A DNA stretch of 64,000 nucleotides. Source: Leptoclinus maculatus. Its lineage: Eukaryota > Chordata > Actinopteri > Perciformes > Stichaeidae. The translations under genes and the position numbers were made by a program. Numbering within the stretch: the first letter of the stretch is position 1; each line of letters opens with the position of its first letter. The notes under the pieces are model-generated. The model did no database searches. It was given only the letters and a program-made list of their open reading frames with translations, and had not been told where the DNA came from. Below are positions 61,011 through 64,000 of this stretch, one piece after another. The stretch covers positions 18,147,843 to 18,211,842 of the forward strand of contig JAVDOI010000009.1 of NCBI GenBank assembly GCA_032191485.1, in the 5' to 3' direction.

Positions 61011-61169
61011 GTCTGACAGAGGCGTTGATTGTACCTGCTGTTGTGATTGTATCTTGAAATGGTTTGCATAAATCGAATCACAAGAATCTTAGGTTTCCAA
61101 AAAGATGTTGCATCAGTATCTACCTATATATAGCAGTTGTGTACATGACACAGATGTACAGTCGGGCGG

Positions 61170-61746
61170 GCCGTCGAAGTGGTATAACTCATCAAACGTG
61201 ACACTCAGGAATGATCCGCCTCACGTGACTGAATGAAATGATGAAGAATTATGTAAAAAGTGTTTCATCTCTCCAGCTCTCTCTGACTTTAATTGTTTCC
61301 ATAATAAAAGTTATTGAGGGAAAACACAAATCTTTCTCATAAATGAAGAAAGTTGTTTGTGGTCCTTTTGTTGTTCGGACTACAATGAACATATATTTAA
61401 ACCAGACGGTGAATCAGAAACCTAATCAAATATAAACTAGAGTTTATTCTGTGATCTGTCTTCACTCTGGTGTTAAACTCCAGTCAGTCAGTCCGATCGG
61501 CTGCAGCGTCCAATCACATCACTGATGAACAATGAGGGGGCGTGTCGGCCATTAAAACACTTCCTGAAAGTCTGTTCTCGTGGGTCCTCGTTCATGGCTC
61601 CTCAGAGATCTCCCCTTCCTCCTCGATCCTCCGAGCAGAAATATGAGCTTTGGGACGGCCGTCAATATGGCGGCGCAGAACAACTTCCGGTTCAAGTGAG
61701 GAGCGAGGAGCGAGGACATGACAATTAAGAGACTTGGGATGTACCC
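61170..61746 (-). mobile_element. Inverted truncated copy of the GGGTAC element
   Basis: Reverse-complements 59124-59715 with scattered changes: gggtacatcccaagtctctt at its end, the same accgtctggtttaaatat (once instead of twice), the same gccgccatattgacggcc, and acgtgactgaatgaa against ttcattcagtcacgt. Similarity stops near 61170, so the other half is missing. Confidence 0.9.
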
Positions 61747-61749
61747 TAA

Positions 61750-62080
61750 GTTTTCCTCTGTCTGCCTTCAGACACCTCCCATGGCCACACCCCTGATTGG
61801 GGCACAGCTGTAGACAATCAGCTGATCATCTCCTGTAGGTTGACACACCAGACCCGGGTTCCACTAATCACATCTTGGCGATATATCAACCCTGGTCCTG
61901 CAGTCCTGGGTTGTCAGTCCGTACCGCCTTCTGAAAGTTTCCCTTTTGACGATTCCTGTTCTGATCTCTCTCCTCTCTGCTACGGGTTATAGTGCCTGCT
62001 AGTGTGTCTGCCTTCTGTGTCTGCCTTCTGTGTCCTGTGGTTGCTATTGGGTCCTGATCCTGAACTCCCGTGACAAAAAA
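61750..62080 (+). other. LTR-like stretch, possible solo LTR of a Gypsy-type element
   Basis: ccctgattggggcacagctg, cctggtcctgcagtcctggg, repeated ctgccttctgtgtctgcctt and an end tgaactcccgtgaca resemble 3' halves of fish Gypsy LTRs. No primer-binding site, coding part or second LTR was seen. Confidence 0.3.
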
Positions 62081-64000
62081 GTTTGTTGAACTTGTTTTCT
62101 GTTCGAATTCTGAGATAAACGACGAGGTCACTCACAAAAAGTACCCATCTCAGTATAGCAAAAGAGATCGAAGGTAGTTTTTTTTATATTTATTAGTGTT
62201 CGGGACATCTAGCTAATAGGAAAATGCAGACTTCATTACAATTACATTTTATCGTCATATTCAGCTTCCATACTGTCCCGAACAGGGTTGTAGACTAGTA
62301 GTGCCCATATTGTAAACCTCAACATCATGTCCTTGATGTTGTGGTGTGTTAAGAAATGTCTAAAAAAATAAAATAAAATCAATCTCCAAATCGTACCTGT
62401 GGAATGACTCACTCTTAAACTACATCACCTGACTTCCGGTGCATTTTTTCTGAGCGTGTAATAATGACGTGGATGAGTTTATATTGGAGTAACTTGATGA
62501 TGATCTATTCTGCTGACCCCAAAATGATGGCAATGGCTGCCAAACAAAACTTGGAAGCTAACGATAGCTTCATAGCTGACGTTAGCATTTATTTATGCTA
62601 ATTAAGGTTGAAGGAGAGACAAATAATGCAACAGTTTCAAATCATATATAATGCTGGATAAATGACATCTTCATATCAGGAAAAGGGAGAACAGCTGGGT
62701 ACTAATACTCCTACCAGTGGAAACTAGCATTGTTCAGAGGATAACTAAGGATTCTCATATTAAAGGATTCCTTCATCATTGAATCAAGGAAGGGCTGAGA
62801 TAGTTGGATGGCTGAATGAATGGATTGATAAAGAACAGGTTTTGGTTTATGCTCACTAACCCAGATGCTTCTTACTATTTTACTATCTATTAGTTCACTA
62901 TAACTCTTGTCTTTTAACAGTGAGGATCTTCAAGTGTCCAACTATTTAACATCTATATGGATTCTTTGTAACTGCTCCATGGATAGTAGTGGAACACTCA
63001 AGCTCATGTTTCCTTGCATAATGGGATGATTTTGAGCAGAGAAAATGATCACACTTGAGCTATCGCATTGGTCTCTGACTGTGACGGACACTGGTGTGCC
63101 TCTCCACTATATGTTTCTATCATGCTGTGCCGTCAAGGGTAATATGTCGGTGGGAAAAGCACCACTAGTGCATGTACTGTTATGTGAAAGGACGCATCAT
63201 TAACCACCTATAAAGCTACACAGAGAAATAATCATTTTAAAGCCTTGAATGGATATTGCTTCTTAACAACCGTGGCTGACGGCAAAGTAAGACAAAAACT
63301 CAAGGTTATGGTTAAAGCTCCACTCTTGAGTGTTGCAATTAACTTATCAGTATTATGCACAAATTAAATACATGTAACACGTCGGAGATGAAGGCAATTG
63401 GGAGATGAGAGGAAGTGAATTAAGATGTAAAATTAGATTGCATGTGTAAATACTGTAGCTGCTGGCGTGTTGTAGCCCCATTAAGGCCACACCAGAGAGA
63501 AGACTGCAGCACTGGGCTCCTTCTGGACATCACTCACTCCGCTTCCTTGCAGCTTCCTCCTTTTCCCCTTTCTGTCACTCTGCCTCATCGTTCTCCCTCT
63601 CACGCTCTCCATCTCCATCTCTCTCTGTCTGAATCACTTCCCTCCTCCCACCCCTCCTTCCTCTTATGCCTCCCCGGAGAGAAGTCCTCGCTCATTTATT
63701 GCATCCTCCATGTGTCCGTCCTCCCTTCTTCCCTTTTTTCTCAGCGCCCCCATCTAACCCCACCATTACCGCATCAACTCCCAACTATTCCTCCCAACTA
63801 AAGCCACTTTATCTCTGTTTATCAGGGCTCGTCTTTTCCCTCTTCCCCTTGTACTGGTTTCACTTGGTTTTTGGTCTTTTTAGCCAACCTCTTATCTTTA
63901 ATAAGGCAATAAACAATAAGTTGTTTCTCATATTTCTTTCCTAATGTGCCTCTACTTCTGCCCCCCTTTACGCCATCCTTTTTTCTGTAGTTGTCTCTTC
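62081..64000. other. Intron 1 sequence to the window edge, nothing recognised
   Basis: A CT-rich stretch lies at 63540-63760 and yields overlapping Pro/Ser/Leu-rich frames (63442-63944) without a domain. SorCS exon 1 was looked for and not found. Confidence 0.5.

Overview
This looks like nuclear DNA of a ray-finned fish, probably a spiny-rayed (perciform-grade) teleost. The evidence is a vertebrate gene cut into short exons by very long introns, many (AC)n/(GT)n and poly-G/poly-C tracts, and several repeat families typical of teleost genomes: hAT, Tc1, Harbinger-like elements, the 'aggtggcgctatgac' repeat and a GATAA-tailed LINE 3' end. There is no operon, no bacterial gene organisation and no CRISPR array.

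The only host gene I can support runs on the minus strand: a SorCS-type VPS10-domain sorting receptor (SorCS1/SorCS3 type, SorCS3 preferred). Three consecutive internal coding exons are present, 5' to 3' at 52496-52563, 25186-25285 and 15026-15184. All have consensus splice sites and compatible phases. Together they encode 107 continuous codons of the N-terminal part of the VPS10 beta-propeller. The first exon should lie beyond base 64000 and the next one below base 1. The window is therefore partial intron 1 (>11.4 kb), intron 2 (27.2 kb), intron 3 (10.0 kb) and partial intron 4 (>15 kb), counting the 52496 exon as exon 2.

Everything else is intronic. Left part (1-15 kb): a complex teleost repeat with a nested insertion, a diverged direct duplication, a complete hAT element with an 8-bp target duplication and a second complete hAT nested inside it, and a Harbinger-like MITE packed with CATACG/CGTATG motifs. 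Centre (16-34 kb): a 25-bp satellite array next to a broken retroviral gag relic, microsatellites, and a decayed Tc1 element with intact TIRs and a TA target. Right-centre (34-46 kb): an hAT relic with transposase fragments, a TAA-flanked MITE with a perfect hairpin, a 12-bp minisatellite of 18 units, a LINE tail and a 19-bp minisatellite. Region 46-52 kb is almost free of recognisable repeats. Right part (52-64 kb): several MITE-like repeats, a relic monomer of the 25-bp satellite, two more hAT elements, a 0.6-kb inverted repeat of a 'GGGTAC' element around a polypyrimidine tract and a LINE 5' fragment, and an LTR-like stretch.

I found no convincing new gene system. The best leads are the motif-dense MITE, the satellite and its relic monomer, internal modules shared in inverted orientation between hAT families, and a possible frame-broken Cys-rich peptide relic near 32 kb.
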